Part shown: one piece after another, positions 63,721-64,000 of the stretch
Numbering within the stretch: position 1 is the first letter of the stretch
Layout of the letters: the number at the start of each line of letters is the position of its first letter
Notes under the pieces: model-generated
Databases searched by the model: none
The model's input: only the letters and a program-made list of their open reading frames with translations
What the model was told of the DNA's origin: nothing
Translations under genes and position numbers: made by a program
Source of the DNA: Bufo bufo
Lineage: Eukaryota; Chordata; Amphibia; Anura; Bufonidae
NCBI RefSeq assembly: GCF_905171765.1
Contig: NC_053391.1
Location: 111,698,644-111,762,643 of the forward strand
Length of the DNA stretch: 64,000 nt
Direction of reading: 5' to 3'

Positions 63721-64000
63721 GGGTCCAGCAGTAAACATAATGATGATGCTGATGACAACACACCAGCAGACTTTGTCTTTACCATCTATGCACAAGCAGC
63801 TTTAGTAAGTTGAAAACATTCATCAGTTTTTATCTGCTCCGTCTGCATTCGATCTCCACAGCACACAAGACATGACAGGAGAGCCCCTGCTTTGGAGTCC
63901 AAGTCCAGTTCCATCAGAATTGTGTGCGTAACATTCTTGCTCGTGCAAAGCCATAACAAAAGGACTCTGTAGGCATACACATCAGAGGAAGCTGAAGCCA
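63721..64000. other. Unassigned right edge, possible coding fragment on the minus strand
   Basis: Non-repetitive sequence. The minus strand is open from 63980 to 63786 and beyond the window edge (WLCTSKNVTHTILMELDLD then GALLSCLVCCGDRMQTEQIK, ending AACA-stop). The composition is protein-like and lacks repeat periodicity. It could be the start of the outer element's transposase region, an exon, or chance. I do not recognise it. Confidence 0.25.

Noticed and set aside
1..64000. CRISPR array, prophage, operon or bacterial-type features
   Set aside because: None present. All tandem repeats lack the constant-repeat, unique-spacer pattern, and the element types are animal transposons.
1..64000. 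tRNA, rRNA or snRNA genes
   Set aside because: No tRNA-like A and B box pair or rRNA/snRNA signature was noticed by eye; a covariance-model scan would be needed to exclude degenerate copies.

Overview
The window is vertebrate intergenic DNA, most likely from a frog or toad. This is inferred from the repeat mix: Penelope-like elements with a GIY-YIG nuclease, an L1/Tx1-type LINE, a chromodomain Ty3/gypsy element, Tc1-like elements and many BED-finger hAT transposons with long subterminal tandem arrays. I found no host protein gene, tRNA, rRNA or CRISPR array that I could defend. Nearly every base sits in transposons, their remains or tandem repeats, and many elements are nested inside others. 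Several insertions can be proved from target-site duplications (TSDs) and from the interrupted host repeat resuming on the far side.

Layout. 1-8.1 kb: a minisatellite, an LTR-like block and a broken minus-strand hAT (copy A, 2587-5898) with its about 100-bp subterminal array and right terminus at 8072. 8.1-14.7 kb: a degenerate second hAT lineage (10.47-11.76 kb) and a two-tier tandem repeat ending in TTAA. 14.8-21.4 kb: a dead Tc1 copy holding a hAT non-autonomous element (15030-16600), a solo-LTR-like element (16725-17780) and a CR1/L2-like LINE, which itself carries a TA-flanked MITE and another hAT element. 23.1-28.4 kb: a Penelope-like element rearranged into a large palindrome (two 2185-bp arms, 988-bp spacer) that contains the reverse transcriptase and two copies of the GIY-YIG nuclease. 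28.5-29.7 kb: more Penelope tails and a MITE.

29.9-41.1 kb: hAT copy B (37646-40478), whose upstream 100-bp array is split by a Ty3/gypsy chromovirus (30938-36435, TSD ATTTG). 41.2-42.4 kb: a non-autonomous hAT element carrying a 396-bp palindrome and a 27-bp satellite. 42.4-44.0 kb: a Penelope tail with a second foldback insertion. 44.0-45.7 kb: a Tc1 element. 45.7-47.3 kb: a Helitron-like block. 48419-53264: a complete hAT (copy C) with 15-bp TIRs, a perfect 8-bp TSD and an unbroken transposase of about 967 residues. 53.3-62.9 kb: an about 143-bp array of an outer element, split by a near-full-length L1/Tx1 LINE (54044-60035, 12-bp TSD) and a TA-flanked mariner-like element (60394-62057). 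The mariner-like element shares its palindrome-plus-satellite core with the hAT element at 41.2 kb. 62.9-63.7 kb is a 91-bp array. The right edge is unassigned.

The coding sequences form no shared pathway; each is mobile-element machinery (hAT and Tc1 transposases, gag-pol, LINE ORF1/ORF2, Penelope RT and nuclease). Only copy C looks potentially functional. The most unusual structures are the Penelope palindrome, the core shared by two unrelated transposon classes, and the hammerhead-like folds in the Penelope tails.
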